A stretch of DNA of 64,000 nt from Halichoerus grypus. Its lineage: Eukaryota; Chordata; Mammalia; Carnivora; Phocidae. The stretch is from assembly GCF_964656455.1 (NCBI RefSeq), contig NC_135721.1, positions 47,933,530-47,997,529 on the forward strand, read 5' to 3'. The notes below the pieces were generated by a model. It saw only the letters and a list, made by a program, of their open reading frames with translations. It ran no database searches and had not been told where the DNA came from. Both the position numbers and the translations under genes were made by a program. Shown piece by piece: positions 54,554-64,000 of the stretch (within the stretch, counting starts at the first letter, position 1; each line of letters begins with the position of its first letter).

Positions 54554-55124
54554 CTCCCTTTTAAAGTCTGAGTAATATTGAATTGCATGGATATGCCACA
54601 TTTTGTTTATCCATTCATCTATAGATGAATATTTGGGTTGTTTCCAACTTTTGTAAGTAACGCACATTGGTGTACAATATGAGTACCTGTTTGAGCCCCT
54701 GCTTTTTAACCCTTTGGGGTATATATCCAAAAGTAGAATTTATTTGTTTTGAATAGCAAATACATCCCTATGTGGACAATATAAAAGGGACCAGTGGCCC
54801 CTGAGCACCTGCCTCCCAGTTCCGCTCCCAGGAACCTTCAGTGAAACCAGGTTCTTGTGGCTCCTTCCATGGAGAGACTATGCTCCTATAGACGCGCCTG
54901 CCCCCCGCCCCGATGGTGGCAAACCATAAACACTCTTCTACACTTTGCTTTTGTCCCTCCACTTAATATTTCTAAGGATCATTTCACAGCACTGTTTAAA
55001 GAGTATTCACTCTATTTAAAAGCTTCATGGTTTTCCGGTGTACAGACAAAACTTTTTTTATCAGTCCCCAATAGATGGACATTCAGGTTGTTTCCAGTGC
55101 TTTGCTGCCACAAACAGTGCTGTA

Positions 55125-55490
55125 ATAATAACAGCCAGAATTTACTGAGCATTTACTGTGTGTCATCTTTAAAATTCCTTCCATGTAGGGGCGCCTGGGT
55201 GGCTCAGTTGTTGAGCATCTGCCTTTGGCTCAGGTCATGATCCCGGGGTCCTGGGATCGAGCCCTGCATTGGGCTCCCTGCTCCGCGGGAAGCCTGCTTC
55301 TTCCTCTCCCACTCCCCCTGCTGTGTTCCCTCTCTCGCTATGTCTCTCTGTCAAATAAATAAATAAAATCTTAAAAAATAAATAAAATAAAATTCTTTCC
55401 ATATATTATATCATTTAATTCCCATGATAATCTTCTGGCATAAAAATGCAGGGAGGTTGGGTAACTGCCCCAAACCACACATAGGTGGGA
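55125..55490 (+). repeat. MIR split by a SINE
   Basis: The left half (55125-55187, 'tttactgagcatttactgtg') and right half (about 55392-55490, 'ttaattcccatgataatctt', 'aggttgggtaactgccccaa') are one MIR cut by the SINE at 55188-55380. Confidence 0.75.
55188..55385 (+). repeat. CAN SINE (SINEC), sense
   Basis: Head 'ggggcgcctgggtggctcag', CT middle and (AAAT)n tail. The flanks aaaattccttccatgta and aaaattctttccatata are a slightly decayed target duplication. Confidence 0.96.
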
Positions 55491-55553
55491 GTATATCCGT
55501 AAGATAAATTTCTAGACAAAGAGTTGCTGCTACCCAAAGGTATGTGCATTTTA

Positions 55554-55750
55554 TTTTATTTTTTTTTAAGATTTTTATTTATTTGCGAGAGAGAGAATGA
55601 GAGACAGAGAGCATGAGAGGGAGGAGGGTCAGAGGGAGAAGCAGACTCCCCGCCGAGCAGGGAGCCCGATGCGGGACTCGATCCCAGGACTCCAGGATCA
55701 TGACCTGAGCCGAAGGCAGTCGCTTAACCAACTGAGCCACCCAGGCGCCC
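55554..55750 (-). repeat. CAN SINE (SINEC), antisense
   Basis: T-run, 'aagatttttatttatttgcg', GA middle and reverse head ending 'cacccaggcgccc'. Exact target duplication aggtatgtgcatttta at 55538-55553 and 55751-55766. Confidence 0.97.
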
Positions 55751-55924
55751 AGGTATGTGCATTTTAAAGTTTTATAAATATTGCCAGAGTGGCCCTGTAG
55801 AGTCTGTGCCCAACTGTAGGGTCACTGGCCATTGTGTGGAAGAGGACCCATTTCCTTCCACTGTTGGTGTTGTGAAGCCTTTTGATATTTGCTGATTTTC
55901 ACTGTGGCTCTAATTTGCTGCTGC

Positions 55925-56135
55925 TTCTTTTTTTTTAAGATTTCATTTATTTATTTGAGAGAGAGAGAGAGAAAGAGAGAGAGCATGAGTTGGGGGAGGG
56001 GCAGAGGGACAAGTAGACTCCCACTGAGCAGGGAGCATGACTCTCAGATTCCAGGATCCTGAGATCAGGACATGAGCCAAAGGCAGATGCTTAACTGCTT
56101 AACCGACTGAGCCAGCCAGCCCCCCCCCGCCCCAT
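55925..56135 (-). repeat. Older CAN SINE, antisense
   Basis: 'ttaagatttcatttatttat', a (GA)n middle, and a reverse head with a small duplication (cttaactgcttaaccgactg). Diverged. Confidence 0.9.
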
Positions 56136-56199
56136 TTTTTTTAATGAGGTCGAACATCTTTTCAAATGTTTAAAGGCCACTTGTTTTACTGATGGCATT

Positions 56200-57555
56200 C
56201 TTAAAAACTTGACAAAATGATTCCACAGTTTATCTAGAGAATATGGACAAGGTAGCCTGGTTCCTTAAAATTTCCATATTGCTTCTGTATTTTTCTGAAT
56301 AGGTAATACAGTCACAAGATTCAAAATTTAGTAGGAGTAAAAGGGTATAGAGTAGACATCCCCCCTTTCCAAGTCTCTCTTTAGCTTCCCAGACCCTAAC
56401 CCCAAACGCAATCTGGGTTCCATTTCTTGCCTGCTCCATGGGCATAACCTTGGCCATGCTGTTGTTGAAACACCCTGAGCTGTTTCATGCGTGAAAGATT
56501 AAGTTCAAACATCCCATTCTAACCCCACCAGTGTCCTCTTAACTTCACACAGCACCTGACCTTCAACCTTAACCAAGGCTCCTCTCATGAGACACCACCT
56601 GCCCCTTCCTTTCCCATCCAAGTGAGATTCTCAGGCCCTCCCGAGGCTTCACTTCATTGCTCTGCTGGCCTCCAGCCGCCCCTGCCTGGAAATTCTTACT
56701 TTCTGTTTCATAGAGTCTAGCTAAGAGTTGCTCACCCACAGGATTGCTGAATTTTAAAATTTTAACAGAGTAACAACGTAACTTATTGCCCAAACTGGAA
56801 GGCTTTTGAGAATGAATGGGGGCACTACTAACAATGAAGCCAAGACAAGTGGGCAGATGGTGACTGTCCAAGGCAAACTGGGATGCAAGTTCAACCCCAG
56901 TCTTAAGGACAATCACATTTAATTTCAGGGTAGAGATGAATGTGCTGAGTCCAGTAAATAAATACATTGCTGCCTTTGTCCACTGCCCAAGCTTCTCCTC
57001 TAAATGGAAAATTTTTTAATAGCACATTTCTCCAACACTATTTTCTTTAAAAATCTATCCTTTGGAATCTCAGTTTCAGCCTCTAACCTGAAGTGTATAA
57101 GAAGCATTAGTTTATTTTCTAACACTCTCCATCTGTATTTTGAGCCCCCATTTAAAAACGATGCTGTCTTTTTAAAGCCCTGTCCATTCCAGTTTCCAAT
57201 CCGGGGTCGGAGTGGGGTGGGGTGCTGGACTCTTAGGGACCTACAAAGGCTCCTACCCTTGACATCATCTGTCCTGTCCATCGGTTCTTGTTTGTTGGCA
57301 CCTAGAGGTCCCTGTGGAGCACCGAGTCTCTCCCCAAGTCTTTGTGCCACCTTGGGTGAGGGGGATGGGACAGCCTTGATCATCGTAACCATCTTTCCCA
57401 TACTTCAGTCTAGGTTTGGTCAGGAGTCTTTTCTATTGTCCTGAGGGAAGAGGCTCCTTTTGTCTCTTTTTTCTGCTTTCACATGCCCTCCCTGAGGCAA
57501 AGCATGGAATGGTCTGTTTAATGGGGGGAAGGAAACGAAGTAAAGAAAATAGGCT
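56200..57555. other. Intergenic, nothing recognised
   Basis: Overlapping open frames near 57000-57440 on both strands have random composition. Confidence 0.35.
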
Positions 57556-57559
57556 GGCT

Positions 57560-57589
57560 ATTCATTCATTCATTCATTCATTCATTCAT
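57560..57589. repeat. (ATTC)n microsatellite
   Basis: Seven or so ttca tetranucleotides in tandem. Confidence 0.95.
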
Positions 57590-57734
57590 CAATAGCAGGC
57601 ACTGGCTAATCATTCAGAACATTACTTTGCAAGGCATATATAAATGCCTTTGAGGTGTGCTTCCTGTTTTAACTATTATGATATTATAATTTTCTGTATC
57701 TTTTAGGAAAGCCTCCCTAACCCCATCATCCAGG

Positions 57735-57995
57735 CTAGTTCAGCCATTTGCCAGCTGTGTGAACTCAGGCAAGTTATTTTATCCTCTCAGAGCTTTAATT
57801 TCCTTATCTATAAATGCGGATAGCAGTAGTTCATATTAATTAAGTGCTTGGCACTTACCAGGCACTATTCCAAATTATCTCGTTTAATCCTGAGCAGAAA
57901 CTCATGAGATACATACTATTATTCCCATTTTACAGATGAGGAAACCAAGTCTCAGGGTTATAAGTATCCTGCCCAAAGTCATGTGACCTCCTGCT
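57735..57995 (+). repeat. Two MIR copies in tandem
   Basis: 57735-57830 ('gccagctgtgtgaactcagg', 'gagctttaatttccttatct') and 57830-57995 ('ggcacttaccaggcactatt', 'ttttacagatgaggaaacca') are successive MIR elements, both sense. Confidence 0.8.
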
Positions 57996-58849
57996 CTTAA
58001 CCACTACCCAGCCCTTTCCTTCATAAATGATAATGATCACATAGGGTTGCTGTAGCAAAATTTTCTCATACATTCTCATATAAAATATGCATTTCTAGGC
58101 AAGTTTATTTCTAGATGTTTTAGGACTTTTGTCACTATTGAAAATGAAAATTTCCCCCCATTATATCTTTTCATCAGACAGTGTGTGTGTGTTTCCAGAT
58201 TCTTGTTAATGAATCACCATCCAGAAGCCCCCAGACGAGTGGCTTTCTCTCTCATTTTAGGCTGACACCATGAAGATCCCTTGACCCACATGGTGACACA
58301 GAGTCCAATAGGGAATGAGGCACAGGGTGAGGAATGGCTTTCCAGGGTGGCTCAGGTTGGCTGACAGATCACTGTCACCAGGCTCAGGAAGTACAGCCTG
58401 GGGGAAGGGAGAAGTGGGTTTGCTCTGGGTCCCTCCTGGAGCCCGTCTAAGGGATGGATTCCCAAGCACCTGCAGTTCCTCTGTGGCCTCAGTGATTCCT
58501 AATTGAGTTTGTCAAATGATGGCCCCAGTGGCAGCTTTGGCAAGGGCCAAGCTTGCCACCTTGGGAGTGTGGCTTGCTTAAAGAAAGGGATGGCTCATTT
58601 TTCTTTGGGAAATATGTCATCCATGGAGTCCTTAACATTCTCTTTTGCCAGCCTCCACCCAGGGCCTTCAGAGGGCAGCAGAGAGCAGAGGCAGAGGAGA
58701 AAAAAGGTCCCAGTTCCGGGCCTGCAGAGGGATTTTTGGTTCCCAGAGAAGTAACAATAACTGCTCCATTCCTGCAGACTGCCAGGAATACCACTCACCA
58801 CCTCCTCAGAATAGGCAGGGCGTGAACTTTCCGGGTGTAGAATAATTAT

Positions 58850-58955
58850 AATATTACTAGCTGATCCATTTTTCAGTTGAGGAAATTGAAGAAAAAAATA
58901 GATAGGTGACTTGCTCAACATCCCATAGTTTGTGGAGCCAGGATTCGAACCAACC
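58850..58955 (+). repeat. MIR fragment
   Basis: 'catttttcagttgaggaaat' and 'agccaggattcgaacc' are the MIR 3' part. Confidence 0.75.
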
Positions 58956-58959
58956 ATTT

Positions 58960-59330
58960 ATAAGCCTCTATTATAGGTGTCAGGAATACCTCAGTGAACA
59001 AGACAAAGTCCCTGCCATATCAGAGGAAGAGAAAGTAATGAATGAACAAACAAACGCAAAATGTGGTTTTGGATAGAAATGCCATATAGACCAATAAGGC
59101 AGAGTTAAAGACTAGAGAGGGGCATTTTAGATAGGCTGGTCAGGGAGGACCTTCTTGGGTAGATGGCATTTGACCAGAAAGCTGAGTACATGAGAGTACA
59201 TGAGAGAGCTGAAGGTTGGGGAGGCAGTAAGTGCAAAGGTCCTGAGGTGGGAATGAGCTTGGGATGTTGGAGGAACAGCAGGACGTGCAGTGTGGTTGGT
59301 GCAGAGTGAGCCAAGGCCTGTGCTGTTTGC
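58960..59330 (+). repeat. Ancient interspersed repeat copy, family not named
   Basis: 'cagtgaacaagacaaagtcc', 'gctggtcagggaggaccttc' and 'gtgcaaaggtcctgaggtgg' match the family seen at 7235-8640 in the same order. Confidence 0.55.
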
Positions 59331-60061
59331 TGGCCACAGGCCACAGCAGTGACTGGGGGTAGATGGAGTTGGAGGAGGGAGAGAACCCATCTACTGCATA
59401 ACCTGAGCCTGGCCTCCTCAGGCTTCTCAGCTTCCCTTTAAGATATCCCTCTCAGCTTTTCTTGCCTTCCCGTACAGTCTTGACATGCCACATATGTTCC
59501 CTCCTCAACCCTGGATACAGTTCAAAAGCAGCTAAAGTGGACAAGAATCTGGGGCAGCCAGTCTTGTACCACCTGCCAAAGCTTGGCACAAACAATCTGA
59601 GAGCCAAAAATCGCATATATTGGCATGAGGCTTGCCCAGCTTGTGGAAGACCTCTTGTGGGCAAAAGTTCTATGTAAGCCTGATGGGGCCCCAAATGAAT
59701 CCTTATTCCCACCAACACAGGGGTAGGAAGCTCATTTTTCCTTTATGAGACTTCACCCCCTATGCCAGGACCCAATGTCAAACCTGCCTAAGCCCTGCCA
59801 TCTGTTAAACCCAGGTGGGGTTCAGGTGGCATTGAACTGAAGATGGAAAGGTATCTGTCCCTGTTGGTAACCACCCCTGTGTGCCAGGTCTCCAAAGGAA
59901 ATGGAGGCCCAGAGGTCAAAAGCTGCAAATTACTAAGAATCTTTGCCCTTCCTCCCTCCTTGTAGCATCCTGGTGACTGACGTGGGCCCATGTGGAGTAC
60001 TCTTTTGGCCTAGGTTAGAGGCATTTTGGTTTCTAGAACCAGAGGGGTCTGAGCAGTCTAA

Positions 60062-60285
60062 TCCAGGATTCTCGACCTTGGCACTATTGACAGTCTGGGC
60101 CAGCTGATTCTTTGTTGTGGGGGCGTCTTGTGCATTGTAGGATGTTAGCAGCATCTCTGGCCTCTACCCACTAGAGGCCAGTAGGACTCTCATCCCAGTG
60201 TTAACAACCAGAAATGTGTCTAGTCATTGCCAAATGTGCCCTGGGGGGGGGGGGAGGGAACACTTCTGACTAAGAACCCACTGGG
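60062..60285 (-). repeat. MER20 (hAT-Charlie) element
   Basis: 'ctcgaccttggcactattga', 'ttgtgcattgtaggatgtta' and 'ctctacccactagaggccag' are near full-length MER20 in reverse orientation. Its G-rich end has expanded to a run of 12 or so G. Confidence 0.88.
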
Positions 60286-60584
60286 TCCAGTCTCTTCCCT
60301 TGCTCCCAAGCCAATGCATGGGTCTCAGCCATTACTGCTCTGGTGGTGAGGAAGGACTGAAAACCGTCAAGCATTTGTCCCAGTGCTTAATGCCCGCTGG
60401 ACAAACCAGTCTCCTTAGCAGTAATGTGAACGGGGCCAGAGGTGAGGGAGAGGAGAGAAATGGGATGGCCAGCTCTCCCTTCAACATTTTTCAGTCACAA
60501 AACTAAACCACGGGAAAGGACAGGGGTAGAGCTGGCCATAGGTACCATTGGATGAGGTCTGTCTCTCTCCATTCTGTCTCTTAG

Positions 60585-60610
60585 TCACACACACACACAC
60601 ACACACACAC
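60585..60610. repeat. (CA)n microsatellite
   Basis: About 13 uninterrupted CA dinucleotides. Confidence 0.95.
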
Positions 60611-61535
60611 TTCTACCACTCTCTGTCTTGGTTCTTTTCTCTTCCCCTGAATACAGGCTTTCTCCAGAGACAAAAGAGAGCTCAGTACAGGAGGAGACGG
60701 GTAGCAGTGGGGCTGATTTAGACCAAAAGATTGGCAGGGCAGGAACAAGAGGTTGTGGGTATCAATGAAGGAAGAGTGAAGTAATTCATCATGGGGTCCA
60801 GACCACAATGGGGGTAAAGAAGCCATGCAGGGCTGGTGGAGGGGGAGAAGAGGAAGATGTCTGGAGACTAGAGGTCTTCATCGGGTTGAAAAGCAGGAAA
60901 GAAGAGAGGCAGAGATTAGGAAGTTGTCCACTAAGAGTCTCAACCTCCCTCCCAGCTTCACAAATATTTGTTCTACTCCAGAGACATAGACTCATAGAAT
61001 CACAGGATGTTAAACCTTGAAGGAAATTTAGAGACCGTTTCGTCCAATCAACTCAGTGCAGGCTCTTTCATTAATTCATCAGCATTGGTATTGAGGAGGA
61101 TACTTGTTTACAATCTTTCCCTCTATGCTTGGAATCAAATGAGAAATAGTAAGATACAGAAATCCCATAGGTAGAAGTCAAAATAACTTTGTAACAGGTA
61201 AAGCTGATTGGAGAATTTGGCTTAGAATATACAACCACAATCAGGCTTCCTAATTTTTTCTGCCAGAACTAGGCTTGTCTACCCAACACTGGAGGACTCC
61301 CTACCTGCAGGGTGAGAACCTACCCTGGAAGTTTGATGTGAAGAGAAGAAGAGAGGAGCCCAGCTGGGACTTTCTCTGAAGCAGGCAGTTCTCAGACGGA
61401 TCTGAGATATGGCACATGCCCATTTTATTTTCCCAAATGTGCCAATCGCTTGAGTCACTCATCCTCTTCTAGGTGAAAGTGAGTGAGGAGGTAGAAAGGT
61501 AAGTGAAAAGTACTCTTTTTGAGACTTTAGAAAGG
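60611..61535. other. Intergenic, nothing firmly recognised
   Basis: A phrase at 60985-61055 ('actcatagaatcacaggatg', 'gagaccgtttcgtccaatca') resembles an old SINE-type repeat, unnamed. Nothing else stands out. Confidence 0.35.
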
Positions 61536-61553
61536 ACAGAAGCTACCACTTTT

Positions 61554-61748
61554 TTTTTTTTTTAAAGATTTTATTTATTTATTTGACAGAGAGAGACACA
61601 GCGAGAGAGGGAACACAAGCAGGAATGGGAGAGGGAGAAGTGGGCTTCCCGCTGAGAAAGGAGCCCGATGCGGGGCTCGATCCCAGGACCCTGGGATCAT
61701 GACCTGAGCTGAAGGCAGACGCTTAACGACTGAGCCACCCAGGCGCCC
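61554..61748 (-). repeat. CAN SINE (SINEC), antisense
   Basis: T-run, 'aaagattttatttatttatt', GA middle and reverse head ending 'cacccaggcgcc'. The target duplication cagaagctaccacttt is at 61537-61553 (overlapping the T-run) and 61749-61764. Young copy. Confidence 0.97.
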
Positions 61749-62465
61749 CAGAAGCTACCACTTTACAGGGAAGGGTAAAGGGCTTAGAGGGAGAGGGAAG
61801 AGTTTCCCCTAACAAGATACCATTTAAGTGCAAACTCTACTTCAAGAAAACTGGAGTCCAGAGAGGTGAAGTGATTATCTTAAGACTGCACAGCTCTGGG
61901 GACAGAATGAGGTTCTTCAGACTTCTAACGCCATGGCTTTACCATTTCATGCTGTAATCCCAGCAGGTCAGCTTCATCAAGGGACATCAGCTTGAGTCAG
62001 TAACAAGAATCTCCTACTCTGTCATTCAGGGGATCTTCTTGTCCCTTCCCCCATCACCACGACTGCCTCCACCACCTCCATCTGCCCCATCTGCCCCTCA
62101 TCGCCTCCATCCTTACCTCCAGCACCTCCACTGGTGCCTCTCCGACGTCCATGTGTGCCCAGCTACCATATTGCCACCGCTACCATTCCCCCTACCACTT
62201 CTCCCTCTACCATTTCCACCGTCATTACTACTATCTCCCTTTTTGGTTAGCAGGCAGCTGGCACAGACCATTTGGGTGAAGAAGGGGCTGTGAACTAGAA
62301 GGCTACTCACATGGCTCTGGTCTTGAGAAGTCTTCAGGGTCTTTGAGATCATATATCTCTCCAGCTCCTGATGTCCTCTAATCCCTCCAAAAAGATCATC
62401 TTGGAGGGTTTTAAGAAGACTGTGATAGAGATACATAAACATAGGTACACATGTTTATATAAACT

Positions 62466-62669
62466 CCTTTTTTTAAAAGATTCATTTATTTACTTTCTAG
62501 AGAGAGTGTGCATGAGCGAGGTGGGGGAGGGCAGGGGAGGGAGAGGGACGAGCAGACTCCACGCTAAATGCAGAGCCCCACGTGGGGCTCAGTCCCAGGA
62601 CCCTGAGATCACGCCCTGAGCTGAAATCAAGAGTCAGACACTCAACTGACTGAGCCACCCAGGAGCCCC
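62466..62669 (-). repeat. CAN SINE, antisense
   Basis: 'aaaagattcatttatttact', 'ccacgtggggctcagtccca' and reverse head 'gagccacccaggagccccc'. Flanking 'atataaactc' at both ends (62456-62465 and 62670-62679) is the target duplication. Older subfamily. Confidence 0.95.
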
Positions 62670-62679
62670 CATATAAACT

Positions 62680-64000
62680 CTGTGACCACAAGTACAAACT
62701 GCCACAATTTCTAAGCCATGGCCTAATCTTACAGCTGCAGATTTAGGCACCTGAGAAGTGATAAGATTCATTACTGGCATCTCAGCAGTCCTCAAAACTC
62801 TAACCACCTAAGGGTTGAAGATATTCAAGTGAGCTGTACTTTGGGGTGCCAGCCAGCTGGGGTCCCCCAGTACACAATACCAAACCCAGGCCTCTGCAGG
62901 CTCCTGGAAATGCTGCCACCCATCTGTAAAATGGGTGACCCTGGGGTAGGGGATGGTGCTGGATCATCCGTAAGGTCTCTTCCAGCTCTAACATCCCTCC
63001 AAGACAGAATCCAAAAAGGACTTAAGATAGAAATCGTGTAGGGAGATAAATAAGCATTTAAAAACCAAGGCTGAAATGCAACACTGCAATAAGAAGATCA
63101 CTAAGTTAAAATCCAAGAAGAAATTTAGAGCAAAGTTGTCCGCCTGTAATTATGGCCAGCTCTGCTCAGACCCTGCTCTACCCTGGTCTGTCAGCAGAGC
63201 AGGCGTCAGTCCCTTGCCCCGCAGGAGTGTCCCTTCCCCCACCCTGGTCACATGGCTGGCCGCCACTGAGCCCCACAAGTCAATCTCCAATGCCCCAAAT
63301 ACTGTTCAGCCTGGAAATCACAGAGCGTCCTTCTTGCCACCTAACAGCACCAGAGCAAGTGATTCTGGCCTTCCTGAGATTTGGATCCTGGTTTCCAGTG
63401 CTAAGAGCGTGAAGGTAAGTTTGCGACTTGGAGTTTCAGAGGTAGTAGATAAAACTATACAGATAAGGAAAAATGTACTTGACAGTGTGAACACAGAATA
63501 TTTGAGAGTGAGCTTCACGCACACTGAGAAGGAGAATACCATGAAAGCTGAATAAATCCTCCAAATGAGCATGTGCCTTTTCTTTAAAAAAATTATACGC
63601 TATTAGTCACCCTGGTGTCTTGAGTTCACTGGTTTGGGGCATAAAACCTCATGCCAGATTAACCGAGATGACATGAAATGCACTCTCTCTGACACCCTGG
63701 CAAGTTAGTTCATTTTTGTTCTCATCTGATCGAACCGAGAATCTTTTTCTCCTAGGCAATGGAAATTTCTGTTGCCTTTGCCAAATTTACAAGACTGGCT
63801 GAAATTTTTATGGGAAGTAAGCAAGAACCCTGAGACTTGCTTCTTCCCCAGAAAACTATGGGAAAATAGATTCCATCTGTTGATACAACATCTCAGGATA
63901 GAAACTAAGTAATAGCTAGCCTCCTTTCATTACACATTTCTGTTGTTAGGTTTGGATACTGCACCTGGTTTTGTTACTGGTGGTTTGCTAGGGGATATTT
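62680..64000. other. Right-end intergenic sequence, possible 5' non-coding exon
   Basis: Contains a MIR-like 3' end at 62920-63000. A consensus 5' splice site gtgaag|gtaagt at 63414/63415 follows an open, protein-like but unrecognised stretch. No SLC4A5 coding exon is recognised. Confidence 0.3.

Larger units (their letters stand above)
54060..56200 (-). repeat. Old LINE-1 remnants broken by several insertions
   Basis: 'agtggaatcatacagtattt', 'gcatggatatgccacatttt', 'atagatggacattcaggttg' and 'ttgatatttgctgattttca' are antisense L1 3' text. The stretch is divided by SINEs at 54437, 55187, 55554 and 55925 and by a split MIR. More than one L1 copy is likely. Confidence 0.65.

Noticed and set aside
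63076..63555. 159-codon + strand frame as a coding gene
   Set aside because: No recognisable domain, Lys-rich start and random-looking middle. A consensus splice donor inside it argues against a single-exon gene.

Overview
This is nuclear DNA from a placental mammal of the order Carnivora. The order is shown by at least 16 tRNA-derived CAN-type SINEs (SINEC family) in both orientations, several with clean target-site duplications. Their consensus looks caniform (bear, seal or mustelid-like), but I cannot fix the species. Older L1, MIR, MER5A, MER20, Tigger and LTR remnants fill much of the rest.

The only complete protein-coding gene I can identify is DCTN1 (dynactin subunit 1, p150Glued), on the + strand. 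I traced 32 coding exons from 15152 to 33801, all with AG/GT borders and consistent phase. They encode 1281 residues, against 1278 for the human protein as I remember it. Domain order is CAP-Gly (exon 2), a basic/Ser-Pro linker built partly from 18-21 nt microexons (exons 5-7) plus exon 8, coiled coil 1 (exons 9-15), the intercoiled region (exons 16-23), coiled coil 2 (exons 24-26) and a C-terminal cargo/Arp1-side region (exons 27-32). An ATTAAA poly(A) signal lies at 34123.

Three promoter regions are likely: a CpG island at about 3.65-4.35 kb with a perfect NRF1 palindrome (probable distal non-coding first exon), the region just upstream of the p150 ATG at 15152, and a GC-rich region at about 20.38-20.84 kb with a full CRE. 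The last drives the p135 isoform that lacks the CAP-Gly domain.

Layout: 1-3.6 kb, L1 remnants split by an LTR and a SINE. 3.65-4.35 kb, CpG island. 4.4-15.1 kb, probable long first intron rich in MIR and other ancient repeats. 15.15-34.15 kb, DCTN1 body. 34.2-64 kb, intergenic: two abutting antisense processed pseudogenes (NECAP1-like, then TAF13-like) at 41.09-42.27 kb; a Tigger element at 45.8 kb; a 1.2 kb minisatellite with a 164-bp higher-order period at 49.0-50.2 kb; and a SINE/L1/MIR patchwork at 52.5-56.2 kb. In human, SLC4A5 follows DCTN1 in the same orientation. I recognise none of its coding exons here, though a 5' non-coding exon near the right end is possible.

The most unusual item is the NECAP1/TAF13 pseudogene pair. 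The two are in the same orientation, only 57 bp apart, with no poly(A) between them, as expected if one retrotransposition event copied two different mRNAs.
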